DNA from: Locusta migratoria
Taxonomy: Eukaryota; Arthropoda; Insecta; Orthoptera; Acrididae
Assembly: GCA_026315105.1 (NCBI GenBank)
Contig: CM048744.1
Location: 346,179,668-346,243,667 of the forward strand
Direction: 5' to 3'
Length of the DNA: 64,000 nucleotides
Positions within the stretch are counted from its first letter, which is position 1, and each line of letters opens with the position of its first letter. Position numbers and translations under genes: made by a program. Under the pieces are notes generated by a model. It ran no database searches. It was not told where the DNA came from and saw only the letters and a list, made by a program, of their open reading frames with translations. Positions 11,977 through 23,703 of the stretch are shown piece by piece.

Positions 11977-12439
11977 GATCATGACGGTTGAATACCTCTA
12001 CCAAGACTTTGACTAAAATAAGTGGTATCTTCTGTTACCTCTTCAAAGCATTTATGTAAATTGTCACATACGTGTAAGTTTTTGCAACTAACGATTTGAC
12101 AAATATATTTGGGGAAGGATACGGTGAAAGTGTTCATAAATAATTAAGTTTATGGTGGAAAGAGAGACATCTTCAGTAACAGGAGACTTCGGTTATGGAG
12201 GGGTCAATTTTGGGTCCACAAGTAAGCATTAAAATTATCATATGGCAACGCACTACAAAATTTACGAGTGGCCTTCCACTTACCACGCAGGATGTCCATA
12301 AATGTTTACTCTCATAACAAATCAATGTGTCTCTCCATTTGATCCAGTGAATGAAGCGTGTGTTTTATCACATATCAATCTACTCATTAAGTTTTGAAAC
12401 TCAGGTAAACAGTCAATACCAGTAATCTAATTCAACATT

Positions 12440-12843
12440 TAAATCGCCTCAATATGTGCACCCCTGGTAGCACGCAAAATATCAAGGGATGTTGATTATT
12501 GCCCACACCCTGCAGCATGACTGGTGTGATAGTACCAGGGGTACCTCGGCTGCTTTGTACGCTTTCTCACCTTCCTCCAAAGGAAGACATCTAAGGGGGT
12601 GATGCCGGTCTCAGGAACCATGGATTTTCTGACAGTCTGTCGGCTGAAGGTGATTTCACTAAGAAAATCGCGGACTTCTACACAGTCCAATCGAGGGGGC
12701 GCGGGGAAGCACCACCTTGCTGAAAGATGGTAGGGTCTTGCATGTTCTTGTGCTGGGAACGACATAACCTTGTCTAGGTAAATATAGCCACTTAAATTGT
12801 TTTCAAGGGAAAAATGGGCCATGATCGCACAATATTCTCCCAC
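12440..12843 (-). pseudogene. DUF4817-type transposase C-terminus (remnant)
   Basis: The minus-strand frame includes an altered form of the block SPDLTPLDFFLW found in this insect transposase family, read here as ETGITPLDVFLWRKVRKR. The upstream part resembles a damaged HDGAPPHF region (SARWCFPAPPRL), and the downstream frame carries SLDILRATRGAHIEAI, matching the usual C-terminal end. These are IS630-Tc1-mariner-like enzymes annotated in insects as DUF4817 or Tc3-like transposases. At least one frameshift is needed and no TIR was found, so this is a relic. A better-preserved relative is at 45851-46790. Confidence 0.6.
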
Positions 12844-12845
12844 GC

Positions 12846-12868
12846 CCCCCCCCCCCCAAAAAAAAAAC
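12846..12868. repeat. C-run followed by A-run
   Basis: A homopolymer C stretch abuts an A stretch at about 12846-12868, next to the transposase relic. Confidence 0.9.
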
Positions 12869-13487
12869 GAAAATCAGTCTTAAATTGACTCTGTCCCGAA
12901 TGTGTTCTCCTACGTCATGAGATTTTCCGATTTCCAGATCCGGACATTAGGATTGTTAACGAAGCAACATTCGTGCAGTGTACCTTGAAGATATTTGTCC
13001 ACATTCAAAAGCTTCAGCGTGTCCGCCGGATATTGTTCAGTTTTTGGGCGTTCAATTGTTTATACTACGTAAATGACTGGACCTTGTAAGTGTGTAATTT
13101 GACGTTTGCGATCCACGTTACGCACTATACCCTTCGGCAGTTGAAGATCCCGCGAAGCTAGTCTAATCGAATTGCCACGTTGCAGTTAGAACTGCCTCTA
13201 TAGCCTGACAGATAGTCTGCAGCCGCCTCTCTGTATTTGAATCGACTCCAATGGCTAAAAAGTTTCCATGAAGATGAAATTATGCGCTTTTTTCCGTAAT
13301 GGGACAAACTTTCGCTGCACTTTAATCGGTGATGGACGATGGGGTTTCTGCTACCCACACATCACAATGATCTTTCTCCTGGGGAAGCCATTTTTGAGGA
13401 GGAGAAAAAGATGGTCAGAGATGGGAGGGAAGAGGAAACGGAAAACGGATGAAAGGGAAGGTTAACAGAAACGGTGGATGGGGCGGA

Positions 13488-13686
13488 GCCGGCCGCGGTG
13501 GCCGAGGGGACTGAGGCACTCCAGTCACGCTCTGCACGGCCACTGCGGTCGGGGGTTCGAATCCCCCCCTCGAGCATGGATATTTGTGTCGTCCTTAGTA
13601 TAAGGTAGTTGATAAGTAGTTTGTAAGTTTAGGGACTGATGACCCCGTAGTTAAGTCCCATAAGCTATACAAACATTTGAACATTT
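13488..13686 (+). mobile_element. SINE family 1, full length, perfect target duplication
   Basis: Complete SINE starting GCCGGCCGCGGTGGCCGAGG and ending CATTT. GATGGGGCGGA flanks it at 13477-13487 and 13687-13697, an exact 11-bp duplication, so the insertion is fairly recent. Confidence 0.95.
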
Positions 13687-13867
13687 GATGGGGCGGAATT
13701 AGGAGTAGGTAGACGGAAGTAGTAAAAGGGATTGCTTTTCTCAAAGTTACACGTCGTATGTTCCCCATTTTTAATGGTTATGCCTTTACAATAATTTTTC
13801 TCTCAGATAACAGATGTTTTGTTTCATTGCACATTGGAATACGCATGCATATGCAAACACAGAGGTA

Positions 13868-13953
13868 CCGGGTGATCAAAAAGTCACGATGAATTTGAAA
13901 ACTTATAAATCACGGAATAATGTAGAGGTAAAAATTGAGACTTTATCACCCGG
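13868..13953. mobile_element. 86-bp MITE of the Tc1/mariner type
   Basis: Terminal inverted repeats CCGGGTGATCAAAAAGTC (left) and GACTTTATCACCCGG (right) are flanked by TA at 13866-13867 and 13954-13955. The interior (GATGAATTTGAAAAC, AGGTAAAAATTGAG) resembles the end of larger mariner-like elements, so this is a deletion derivative moved by a transposase in trans. Confidence 0.85.
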
Positions 13954-14570
13954 TATGTAAGCAAGCACAGGACTGTACTTCGGTCTGCAATGCCTAATAA
14001 GACAACAGGTGTCTGTCGCAGGCGTTAGATCGGTTACTGCTTCTGTAACGGCAGGGCATCACGATGTAGAAAGGTTTGACCGTGGCGTTGCAATCGGCGC
14101 ACGAGAGATGGGACACAGCATCGCATCGTGAATATAGGGAATTGCGGTGGGGCAAAGGTAAAAGGTGGTGGGCGACGTAATCTGCCAACATCATGAAATC
14201 GTCATACATCTGGCTCGGTCTTACTACAACTTTGTTTATAGATCTTGTAGTCAGTTGCTAAGTAATTATTTACAACTTGAATGTCACCTAGCAACTAATC
14301 ACGTAAGCTGTGATGTTGAACTTCTTTTCTAAGTCTGTTCCACCACACAATAGATATCTAAGTCAATGTATTTGAATTAACAGGTCCTTGTATCAGGGAG
14401 AAAATAAATCAAACAAGTAAAATTACTTTAAAAGTTACGTAGCCGGACCTTCATGTTCGATTTAAATGCACAGCTTTCTAGATACAAATTTCACAAACAG
14501 AATTTCACTAATTTCAAATGCCTCTCGAAACTTGATAACTTGCAATAAATTTTTCAAGTCACCACTGTTA

Positions 14571-15600
14571 GCCCACTTTAGGTTACGGTAGTAACACTAA
14601 AAGTGGGCCTTTGCGATCGTCTTTTGACAGCTCGAAATTTAAATGAAAATAACGGCTTAACTATTCACCTGACACAAAAATTGAATAACGTAATTTATAG
14701 ATGAGAAAATTATCTACATCTTTGCTCTCTTATATTTTTTCATATCTCGTAGCATTTCGAAGATATTTGCAAAAATAACGGCGATTTTAGGATGTATGTA
14801 TGTCTGTCTGTGTCCGTAACGTGTTCCCTGTTTTTAAAACGAACCGTTCAACCTATCAGCACCAAATTTTACAGACATGATTGTAGGCCGCCAGAGACCA
14901 GAACCTCCTTTTTTCAAATTTTTCGGACAAAAAGTACGGTAGTAATACCTACAAAAAAAAGCCGTTTGTAATATAATTGTAATTGCAAACGAACCATTCA
15001 TCTTATACGAAAATTGAATAACCTAATTGGTAGAGGAGAAAATTCTCTACAACTCCCTTATGTTTTTTTCATATCTCGTATCGTTTGAGACATATTTGCA
15101 AAAATAACGGAGATTTGACACCCTCCATTGAAGTAACGAAAATCAGCCGTTCGCAGATGTCACGTGACATTCCTCGCCCAGAACTTTCTCTGGCATACGC
15201 CATCCATCTTGCGTTGCGTATTTGATGATTTTCTTACTATAATTTACACGTTGAAATTTCAAAGCAATGGCGCACTGAATAATTAACAAAACATGTCGTT
15301 GTTCGTAGGATAAATAATCTAGTGTCTACAAATGCCATATTAGCATCAGTTAACAGCGGCCATCAATAGTATGAAATTATAGAACTTATCTTCTGATTGA
15401 TAACCGTAGCGTAGTGGGTAAGGCGTTTGGTGATGCCAATGCCAAAGGTCGGTGGTTCGGAACCCGTCACTACCTAAATCTTTTTATTTCCCTAAAAGGG
15501 TTTGACACTCTTAATAATTAATTTTTTTTATTATTTAGATTATTATTTTGGTCCAAAATGTTTGCAAAAACTTATAAAACTATAAATCTAAAGTGAGCCG
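14571..15600 (-). repeat. ~1-kb TIR repeat family R1, copy 1
   Basis: Starts GCCCACTTTAGGTTACGG, a terminal hairpin (GCCCACTTT...AAAGTGGGC), and ends CTAAAGTGAGC, giving short terminal inverted repeats (GCYCACTTTAGRTT). About 15397-15480 is a tRNA-like module (GTAGCGTAGTGGGTAAGGCG, GGTGGTTCGGAACCCGTC). No coding frame. Copies with the same ends lie at 18610-19577 and 42580-43484 in the opposite orientation. Confidence 0.8.
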
Positions 15601-16124
15601 TAAAACACGACAGTAAGATTTTTTCTTGAATGTGGTAAAACGTGTAACATAAAATTCTCATGTTTCACTTTTAATAATAGAATATACTTGATAATTTTTG
15701 ATAATATAGAAGTTTTAGGTGTTCCTTCATTTAAAATTCATTCCTGGATCAAATTACATAACAAGCGTTAACATTTTGCTAGTGATCCAACCAAACGTTA
15801 AGAGGAGACTGAACGAACGCGATACAATAGCATTTTTTAATTTATATTTTTTCTTAGAGAACGATCGATGTCCCGCAATAAAGAAGGCGCAGAGACGTCG
15901 GCTGTCCCGTGACCGTCGGCTAACTTCATATAACGGCCAAAACAGCTCTGTGACGCCGGTCGGTGCTGCGGCGATGCTGCTCCTGTTAACTCCAGCACCT
16001 CTATCAACCGTGAAACAGACAGAACAAACATAAAACACTTTTCAGTATCACATACATTCAATAAATCGTTTTTCTTAACCCAGATAGCGCGGAATTATTT
16101 TCCGTTTTTTCAAAGCGTTTGATT

Positions 16125-16340
16125 ACCTTCATATGACCGCACAACATGGTTAAGTGATTTTTTTTCACACTCTCGCCATTAATTTTGCAATACAGCCCTT
16201 GTTTCTGGAATGACGTCAAAATGAATGTTTTTTTATAATTTTAATCTGATGAATCATTAAGTATTACAACATTTAAGATGTAATGTACAAACAAAAATGT
16301 TTCCAAAAATTGAATATAGTTCAAGAAATATAAACCTAAC
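16125..16340 (+). repeat. Dispersed repeat shared with 61070-61295
   Basis: Both copies begin CTTCATATGAC and share GCCATTAATTTTG, GTCAAAATGAATGTT, ATGAATCATTA and TTCAAGAAATA in the same order. The nature of the element is unknown. Confidence 0.75.
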
Positions 16341-16739
16341 TACGAGAAGATCTTCAGTATCTGCTGTATAAACCTCAACTTTGCAGTTGTATCCAACCTC
16401 TTTGCAATCGACAACACAAGCTAAAACTGATCTGCAATGGGAGCAGGCGATAAAAAATGACACGTGAATTCTTACAGCCAAGAATAAACAAGTTAGTTGC
16501 CGTTCTCGTCCCTCTGGAAGGACGTCAGCGCTACCTAAGTTAATACTGAAATTACTCAAATTTGTAAATCCACATCTTGCAAGACAAAGCTGATTTGGGA
16601 GAGTAGAGGCTCGCAAATCCGTCCCATTACAGAATCCAGTAAAACATGAAATCTCAGACATCGCTACGGCGGAAAAAGGATCCGCGCAAGAAGGGGACCA
16701 ACGACGACCGAAAAGAATCGTTGAAAGTTTCTGAAGTAA

Positions 16740-17377
16740 AACCCATTTCAATGCTGGCGAGTGTCAGCCTGAGAACTATTCAACGAAACATCAGTATGGT
16801 CTTTCAGAGCCTAAGGCCCACTCATGTATCGACGTCACAGCACCGACATCCGACTGCTGATAACTGGAAATATGTTGCATACTCGGGCGAGAGCGAATGT
16901 ACGTGTACGGCTGTGAAGACAACCTCATGAATCCGTATACCCTTTTTGTCAGGAAGGGGCTGTTGGCGTGATAGGGGATCCCTGATGCGTCTAGATACAA
17001 CTCTGACAGGTGACTCGTACTTGCATCCTGGTTGGTCACCTGCATCCGTTTATGTCCACTGTGCATTCCGACGGACTTGGGCAATGTCAGGCAGGCTAAT
17101 GTGACATACCATACGTCCAAAATTGCTACTGAGTGGCTTCAGGAGCATACACACACTGCTGGCCATCAAATTCCCCGGACATGAACATTATTTTGCATGA
17201 CTGGGATGCCTTGCAACGAGCTGTTGCTAGTGATACCCATCCTATCATACGGATTTACGGACAGCGCTGGGTGTCAGTTCCCTGCAGCATCAGCATCAGT
17301 AATGGATCAAAGATTTCTGAAACAAGAGTCCCCCCCCCCAGCCTCCGTCCTGCTCGGCGCTCGAGACACATCACTTT
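16740..17377 (+). pseudogene. Tc1-like transposase, inactive
   Basis: Fragments in several frames follow the order of a Tc1 transposase: SVSLRTIQRNISMVFQSLRP (end of the DNA-binding part), DNWKYVAYSGESE (first catalytic D region degraded), RLDTTLTGDSY, ATEWLQEH, then NSPDMNIILHDWDALQRAV. In intact relatives the last block reads SPDMNIIEHIWDAL, so the third catalytic Glu is Leu here. Multiple frameshifts and the lost catalytic residue make it dead. Its sequence seems to continue after 17880, beyond the inserted element at 17378-17868. Confidence 0.82.
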
Positions 17378-17868
17378 ATATATATTTATGACAAATTACA
17401 GCATTCAAATAAATGAAATAAATCGCAATTTGCGATGTTATGGCATCACTGTATTAGGTTCAGATGGAATACCAAACTGTGGCGAATGAAAATTCGTCAA
17501 ATATATATAATTGTATAAAAGCCGACGCTGGGCTCCTGACGACAATTGTGTGTCGATACCTCATGGTCTGTTCTCCCCGATACGGGAATACAGTATTGTG
17601 GCTGCGAGCATTACAGAATAAATAGGCTCTGGTATAGCAAAGAGACAGCATGGGGAATGGAGATTTGTGTGTGGCGGGAGACGTGCAGGGAAGAGTCCTC
17701 TGCAGTCGAGCTGGTCCTCGGTGGCGGAGTGGTCAACGCGTCTGCCTAGTAAGCAGGAGATCCCGGGTTCGAAACCCGGCCGGGCACAAATTTACATTCG
17801 CCACAGTTTGGTATTCCATCTAAACCTAATACAGTGATGCCATAACATCGCAAATTTCGATTTATTTC
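17378..17868. mobile_element. Retroposed tRNA-Thr-like element with long inverted arms
   Basis: An exact 12-bp duplication ACACATCACTTT (17366-17377 and 17869-17880) brackets this 491-bp insertion. Inside, arms of about 80 bp (17414-17492 and 17787-17868) are inverted repeats more than 90 percent alike (GATGTTATGGCATCACTGTA). Beside the right arm, 17716-17787 is a tRNA-like sequence with CTGCCTAGTAAGCAG (loop containing AGT) and B box GGTTCGAAACC. The long duplication suggests target-primed retroposition rather than cut-and-paste. The tRNA head sits at the end opposite to where a plus-strand SINE would have it. Confidence 0.75.
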
Positions 17869-17880
17869 ACACATCACTTT

Positions 17881-18606
17881 CTCTGGTGTTCAGATACTTA
17901 GTTTTGGTTCTGGCGTTGGGAGGGGCCGGGACGAGCATTTTGTGCCCCTCTAAGTGTGCCGGCCTGGTTTGCCCTCTCCGTCCTCAAGTCCGGAGCGGGA
18001 TTTGATTGGTATAGTCTCTCGGTGCGTCCATTTGCAAGAAATCTTTTAAATGTTTATATGCTTGCCAATTCATTTGATTTCAGACTTAGTCACGCCGAAA
18101 CGTAGCCGGGTTTGGCTGATAACATTAATTCGTTGTTGTGCGCGATAACGAAGATAAGCCTGTGGCCGTTGGTACCAATGAAACCGTGTTATCGGCGGTG
18201 GTGGTTGCCTGCTATGGAGGCGGAAGCCCTACCTGTTCGCAGTGCCGTAAACAAATCCACAACGCACCGGTTACCGCGCAGCCTTCTAAACGAAATAGAT
18301 AATAGTCAAATGTGGAGGGGTGGGCGAAAGTTTGCGAACGACTCCTGCCTAACACAGTGCCATAACACGGCGCAACTACATAAAACAGTTTCCAGTCGTC
18401 TCAGAATGTACAGATACACGTCCTGTATTGCTTTCAAGGTAAACTTACACCACTCTTCTATAAAATGGTTATTAAAAAATCGCCCGATGCTGCGATATTG
18501 CAACTTTATTAAATGCACGACGGTTTTCGTGATCTGTAGTAGCATAATCAGGTTTTAAGACGTGAATAAAAAGAAACCATGAAAAAAAAATTGCACTGAC
18601 GTGTTT
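17881..18606. other. Tc1 remainder, then unrecognised sequence
   Basis: The first ~70 bp seem to continue the Tc1 relic (SLVFRYL). After that I see nothing certain; a 148-codon frame at 18112-18558 shows no recognisable domain and no ATG-led context. Confidence 0.4.
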
Positions 18607-18609
18607 TTC

Positions 18610-19577
18610 GTCCCACTTTAGATTTGTAGTTTGTTTTTGCAAACATTTTGGACCAAAAAATTAATTAACAAGTGTCTGAAACCCTTGTAGGAAAGAAGAA
18701 ACTGACGTACTGGCAGGTTCCGAACCACTGACTTTCAGCGTCACAGACCAACACATTGCCCACAAAGCTACAGCTGACAGTTAGGAATGGCGTTCTTTAA
18801 TCTCATACTATTGATGGCCGTTGTTAACTGATGCTAATATGGCATTTGTAGAAACTTTATTATTTATCGTACGAAAAACGTCTTTCTGTTAATTCTTCAG
18901 TGCGCCATTGTTTTGAAATGACAACGTGTATGTTACAATAAGAAAATCATCAAATACGCAACGCAAGATGGCCTATGCCAGAGACAGTTCTGGGCAAGTA
19001 TGTCACGTGACATCTGCGAACGGCTGGTTTCCGTTAATTTAATGGAGGGTGTCAAAACTCCGTTATTTTTGCAAATATCTCTCAAACGATAAGAGATATG
19101 AAAAAAACATAAGGGAACAAAGTTTTAGAGAATTTTCTCCTCTACAAATTCGTTTATTCAGTTTTCGCGTCAGATGAACGGTTTATTGGCAATTAAAATT
19201 AAATTACAAACGGCTATTTTTATTACTAACGTATTTCTTGTCCGAAATATTTCAAAAAGTGAGGTTCTGGTCTCTTGTAGCCAACAATTATATCTGTAAA
19301 ATTTGGTGCCGATCGGTTGAACGGTCCGACCTAAAAAGTGGGAACACGTTACAGCCAGACAGATATCGTCAAATCGCCGTTATCTCTGCAACGATGCAAG
19401 ATATGAGAAAAACATAAGAGAGCAAAGTTGTAGAGAATTTTCTCCTCTACAAACTCGGTTATTCAGTTTTCGTGACTGATGCATGGTTAAGCTGTTATTT
19501 TCATTTAAATTTCGAGCTGTCAAAAGACGATCGCAAAGGCCCACCTTTAGTGTTACTACCGTAACCTAAAGTGGGCC
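18610..19577 (+). repeat. ~1-kb TIR repeat family R1, copy 2
   Basis: Opposite orientation to copy 1, beginning CCCACTTTAGATTTG and ending GTAACCTAAAGTGGGC. Internal landmarks in the same order include the tRNA-like module near 18715-18775, ATACTATTGATGGCCGTTG, and two ATGAGATATG-type stretches before TCTCCTCTACAAA. Confidence 0.85.
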
Positions 19578-20164
19578 AATATGGCAGTCTTGGATATAAA
19601 ACGTAATAGAAAGAGGCTAAAATCGAGCTAAGATTGGTGTAAGTACTTCCTCCTGTGACGGTAACCCCCGTAGCAAGACTGCGACGCCCTTGGGGGTTCG
19701 CGACCCACAGGTTAGAAAGCACTGCTGTACAACAGTAGCAACGATAATGGAGATGGCGTCCTTCTCCCAAAAGCAGACAACACACTACTCGGTGAGATAG
19801 GTAGTTACGTACATTTACTGAGCGTTTACTTTTTATCATGCTACGAGGGATCAGCATCAAACAAAGTTTGTAAATTGAAAACGTTGTCGTCTTTGGTAAC
19901 GATGTTTCGATGTTCAGCATATTTCAGCAGTTGACTCGCAGATACTTTCCTGTCACTACATTTCCCTTAATTTTATTTCCATGGAACCGTTAAATTCCTA
20001 TCAGCCTGTAAAATATCTCGTAATCTAGCTGATAAGCAGATAATTGAGCTACTGACTTCTCGAGTAAAAGTACAATTGTCGTAACCCACTTTAACCCATA
20101 AAACTTCGGCTACGTCCAACGGTTCTTGTAAAACAGAGGAAATAATACAATCAATCTTAACTTT
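19578..20164. other. No gene recognised
   Basis: Near 19685-19727, TTGGGGGTTCGCGACCCACA followed by AAGCACTG resembles a hAT end like those of the element at 28281, but no partner end was found. Confidence 0.4.
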
Positions 20165-20456
20165 CCAGAATGAAACTTTCACTTTGCGGCGGAGTATGCG
20201 CTAATATGAAACTTCCTGGCAGATTAAAATTGTGCCGAAACTGGGACTCGAGCGTGACACCTTTGCAAGTATCGCAGGAGAACTTCTGTGAAATTTGGAA
20301 AATTAGAGGTGAGGTGTTGGCAGAATTAAAGTTGTGAGCACGGACCGTGAGTCGTGTCGGATAGCTCAGTGGTACAGCGATTGCACGCGAAAGGCAAAGA
20401 ACCCAGGTTCGCGTCCCGGTTCCGGCACACAACTTTAATCTGCCAGGAAGTTTCAA
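20165..20456 (+). mobile_element. Inverted tRNA-like element (family with TTTAATCTGCCAGGAAG ends)
   Basis: GAAACTTCCTGGCAGATTAA at 20207 onward and its reverse complement near 20435-20456 form terminal inverted repeats. The right part contains a tRNA-like head with A box TAGCTCAGTGGTACAG and B box GGTTCGCGTCCC. The left part carries a degraded inverted copy of that head (GCCGAAACTGGGACTCGAG), so tRNA-like modules face each other. A related single-arm copy is at 60925-61060. Confidence 0.75.
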
Positions 20457-20984
20457 TATTAACATTGTTAACTTGTATTTCCGAAATGGATTATTTTCAT
20501 CTCGTTCAGCATGTTTGAAATCAGACCGCAGCCATCCATCTATTCACTACTGATAGGAATCTTACGTCGAATGTGGAAGTTTGCACTACGGGCGTCTCAC
20601 TGGCTGTTTCACTTTGTGCCGGCAAGAGGAACAATTGACTCATTATTTGCACCGAGGAACTGATAGAAGCTACACATAGTACATGCTGATCCGCAGACAG
20701 CCTCTATTGATTTGGAGACAGGGAATTGTGTGATAAGTAAACTTCTGCCAGAAAAAATATCTGAAGAAGGGTACAAGCAGTGAAGATACAACGAAAGCAT
20801 TTCAAGCGAGAGTATGACTACACCAGGGATGTGCTCTCAGCTTCTTAGTTTAACATGGGCAGACGCTGTACCATCCATGGAGCTTGTAGTATCTCGATGA
20901 TGTATCTGCTAACTCACTCAAGAGGAACTTCAAGAATAGATTGAAGGGAGTAGCAAAACCCTGGAAGAGGAATTTACATATAAG
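20457..20984. other. No gene recognised
   Basis: No coding frame or repeat structure that I can name. Confidence 0.4.
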
Positions 20985-21560
20985 TATACGCTTTGCAAAT
21001 CACACATGACAGCCTCGCAGATGATTCATTGAACAGCTCTTTCGATATTTCTCTAACGTTCCACTCGGTAATAGCGCGCGGAAGAAAGGAACACCTAAAC
21101 TTTTCTGTTTTCGATCTGATTCTTAGGAGAAAGTTGGAGAAAGAAATTTCGCAGATAAATATCGTAGCAACGGATAACGCCTTTCTATTGACGATTTCCA
21201 CCCCAACTCCTGCATCATTTCCATGATAATACAAAACGAGCTGCCCTTTTCTAAACTTTCATCGTCATTTCCACTTGGTGAGGATCCCACAATGAGCAAC
21301 AATACTGTAAAATAGGACGGACAAGTGTGGTGTGGGCAGTTTCTTTAGTAGAAATGTCACGTTTTGTAAGTTTTCTGCCCATGAAACGTAGCTTTTGGTT
21401 CGCCTTCCACACGATATTTTCTGTGTGTTATTTCCAATTTAAGTTGTTCGTAGTTGTAACGCTTAGCAATTTGGCTGAATTTACGGCCTATACATTTGAC
21501 TAATTTATCGTGTAAATGAAGTTTAACGGGTTTCTTTTAGTGCCCATGAGGATCGACAAA
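20985..21560 (-). pseudogene. CR1/L2-like LINE 3' fragment (diverged LINE-A relative)
   Basis: The minus strand follows the 3' half of LINE-A: TCCGTCCTATTTTACAGTAT corresponds to the RPFLEYC region, followed by the WDP and QRRAA-like regions and the final WNVREISKELF-type end near 21060. It is much more diverged than the copies at 3992, 29803 and 40311, so it is an old insertion or a sister family. Confidence 0.65.
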
Positions 21561-21701
21561 CTGAGACTAGAATACATGTTTAGAAACGATGCAGAACACG
21601 TGTATACATCGTCGTATGTGCTTGACATAAAAGTTCAATAAAGAATTTTTAAACAAGCTATCTTGGCATCTCTGCTTAAGCAGATTTCCATCGCCTATAT
21701 A

Positions 21702-22045
21702 CAGGGCATCCCATTTATCTTGACCACCCAAAATATCTCTGGAACAGCAGCAGCTTTCACCAGTATCAATGTAAGGCAGGTGCTCATGAATGTCAATATT
21801 TCGAAACGTTCTAAAAGGAAAACATATGTATTTTTTAACACAAACTTGTGTGTTTTTAAATCGACACCCACTATTATTTCATCAGCAATCTATAGCATGA
21901 CAAATCACACAAACAATGGCGGAGATAGCATCACAATACAATTACTTCCCGAGATATTGCGAAGCTAAGTTGACGCTTAAAACACGCGGAACGCGCGGCT
22001 AGTGAACGTGGTGAGAAGCATGCCGTTCTCGCACGCATGTAATTT
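21702..22045 (+). mobile_element. Fragment of the long-TIR TA-flanked transposon family
   Basis: Begins TACAGGGCATCCCATTTATC and follows the terminal region of the element at 44984 (CACCCAAAATATCTCTGGAAC, AGCATGACAAATCACA, CGAGATATTGCG, AAGTTGACGC, GCGCGGCTAG). Only one end is present and no transposase. Confidence 0.8.
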
Positions 22046-22047
22046 TT

Positions 22048-22690
22048 TTATTTAATCGTGTCTGAGCTACATCTTTAGTTAATTAACAAGCTACATATAC
22101 TACATCACAAATAAAAACTAAGTACTAATTATACATTCATATATACAGGCATGATTTTCACACATAATACTTTATTATTGTCCATAGCAGGCTCGTATCT
22201 CTCTCCAGTGTTAGACACACTTCACTGCAGCGTCGTCGGCCAGCCACAGGTCTTTGAAAGTGAATGGCGCCGGCAAGAATGGGCAGCTCAGCAGGTATGT
22301 CATTGTTTGTTTTTCTCCACAGTGGCAGAGCTCGTCTTCTGCGTATCCCCACTTGAACAGGTTATCCTTTGATTTTCCCATTCGACACCTAAGTCTATTT
22401 AGGCTCTTCCAGACTCTCCATTCCAGTTGAGATCCTGCCGGAAGTTTTTCTTTAATGTTCCAACATTGCAAGCGGTTTTTTTCCCCCCAAATTTCTGTGT
22501 CCACATTGATTCCCTGGTTGATTGACTTTCATTTAGTGGATGTTCAAATTGAATGACATCTTTCTAGATTTTAATCTTGACACCACTGGCAAATGTCCGA
22601 ACAAGGATGTCTTCTATCATCGCACTGTCTGCTTCTTTCAGCCATTGCCAACGTTTGCCGTCTGATCTGCCTGTAATAACCTGAAACGAG
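22048..22690 (-). pseudogene. Jockey/I-type LINE, RT C-terminus and 3' UTR
   Basis: The minus-strand frame includes VWKSLNRLRCRMGKSKDNL, KWGYAEDELCHCGEKQTM and LLSCPFLP. This W-x-LNRLR...C-x-CG-x-x-QT-x-x-HLL pattern is a zinc-knuckle-like end common in Jockey-group LINE proteins. It is related to, but distinct from, the longer frame at 27384-28094. The AT-rich stretch 22048-22180 would be its 3' UTR. 5' truncated. Confidence 0.75.
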
Positions 22691-23279
22691 AACCACTAAC
22701 ACCGGCCGAGAAGTTCAAACATCTGACAATGAATGGAGTGCTTTAAGATGAGTTGATAAAGTGTAAAAATGAAAGCAAAGTAGCAAAAGTCTGTGGTGCG
22801 GCCTGAGATACTCTAAAGTGCAAAAACTTGGCCAATCACAAAAGTTACAGACAGTAAGATAGAAACGAGTGTGTTCAGGTAGATGAGTGGAATTAAAAAA
22901 AGGATGGAATAAGGCCTGATTTTACGTTAGGGAACAGTGAAAGTGTGACCCATAGGAAATAATATGAAAGGCTGTAGGCAACGAAGGTATGGACGTGTGC
23001 ACAGAAGCGGGGAGAGGCAAGTTTCCGCGTGGCAGTACAGATCGGGACAAACAGAGAGATTGTTGATGGGGCGAGATAGGCAGCGACTGCGAAGTGTCAG
23101 GAGGCGGGGCGAGAGGTCTGCCACAACTGGCGGCAGGTCCCGCCGGCTGCAGAAACCGGTTCCAGCCTGACGCAGGCTGCGCCCCATCGGCCGACAGACG
23201 CCAGGTTTTTGCCAGCCCGGCCGCGTGATGCAGCGCCACCGTTCCAGGGGTTCATAAACACGCAAGATGTATACAACAA
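22691..23279. other. No gene recognised; GC-rich stretch
   Basis: 22980-23250 is locally GC-rich with frames open on both strands, which follows from composition and does not show coding. No motif was identified. Confidence 0.4.
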
Positions 23280-23318
23280 TACGAGGGTCACTCCAAAAGA
23301 AATGCACACTATTTTTAA

Positions 23319-23703
23319 TTGTTGTTATGGTCTTCAGTCCGGAGACTCGATTGATGCAGCTCTCCACCCTAGGCCTACTCCATCCTGAGCAAGCCTTTTC
23401 ATCTCCTCATAAGAACGGCAACCCACATCCACTTGAATCTGCTTACTATACGCGTCTCTTGGCCTCCCTCTGCGATTTTTACCCCACACACTTCCCTCCA
23501 ATGCTAAATTTACGATTCCCCGATGTCTAAGAATGTGTCCTACCAAGCGATCTCTTCTTTTAGTCAGGGTATGCCAAAGATTCCTTTTCTCACCAATTCT
23601 GTTCAGTACCTCTTCATTAGTTATGCGATCTACCCACCTAATCTTCAGCATTCTTCTGTAGCATCACATTTCAAAAGCCTCTATCCTCTTCCTGTCCGCA
23701 CTG
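23319..23703 (-). pseudogene. RTE-like LINE, 3' part (C-terminal region)
   Basis: The minus-strand frame reads MLKIRWVDRITNEEVLNRIG, KRNLWHTLTKRRDRLVGHIL, RHRGIVNLALEGSVWGKNRR and RSYEEMKRLAQD, the end of RTE-clade reverse transcriptases common in insects. The frame upstream (DRKRIEAFEM then CYRRM) has an in-frame stop and is cut at 23703, where a 1.56-kb insertion begins. The rest of the protein resumes at 25268. Confidence 0.88.

Noticed and set aside
16257..16751. 164-codon minus-strand frame as a gene
   Set aside because: It starts inside the dispersed repeat shared with 61070-61295 and runs antisense into the Tc1 relic; no domain was recognised.
18112..18558. 148-codon open frame as a gene
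   Set aside because: No domain, no ATG-led context, Cys/Arg-rich random-looking composition, and nothing conserved could be seen.
19685..19727. A second complete hAT element
   Set aside because: Only one hAT-like end (GGGTTCGCGACCCACAGG then AAGCACTG) is visible; no partner end or 8-bp duplication was found.
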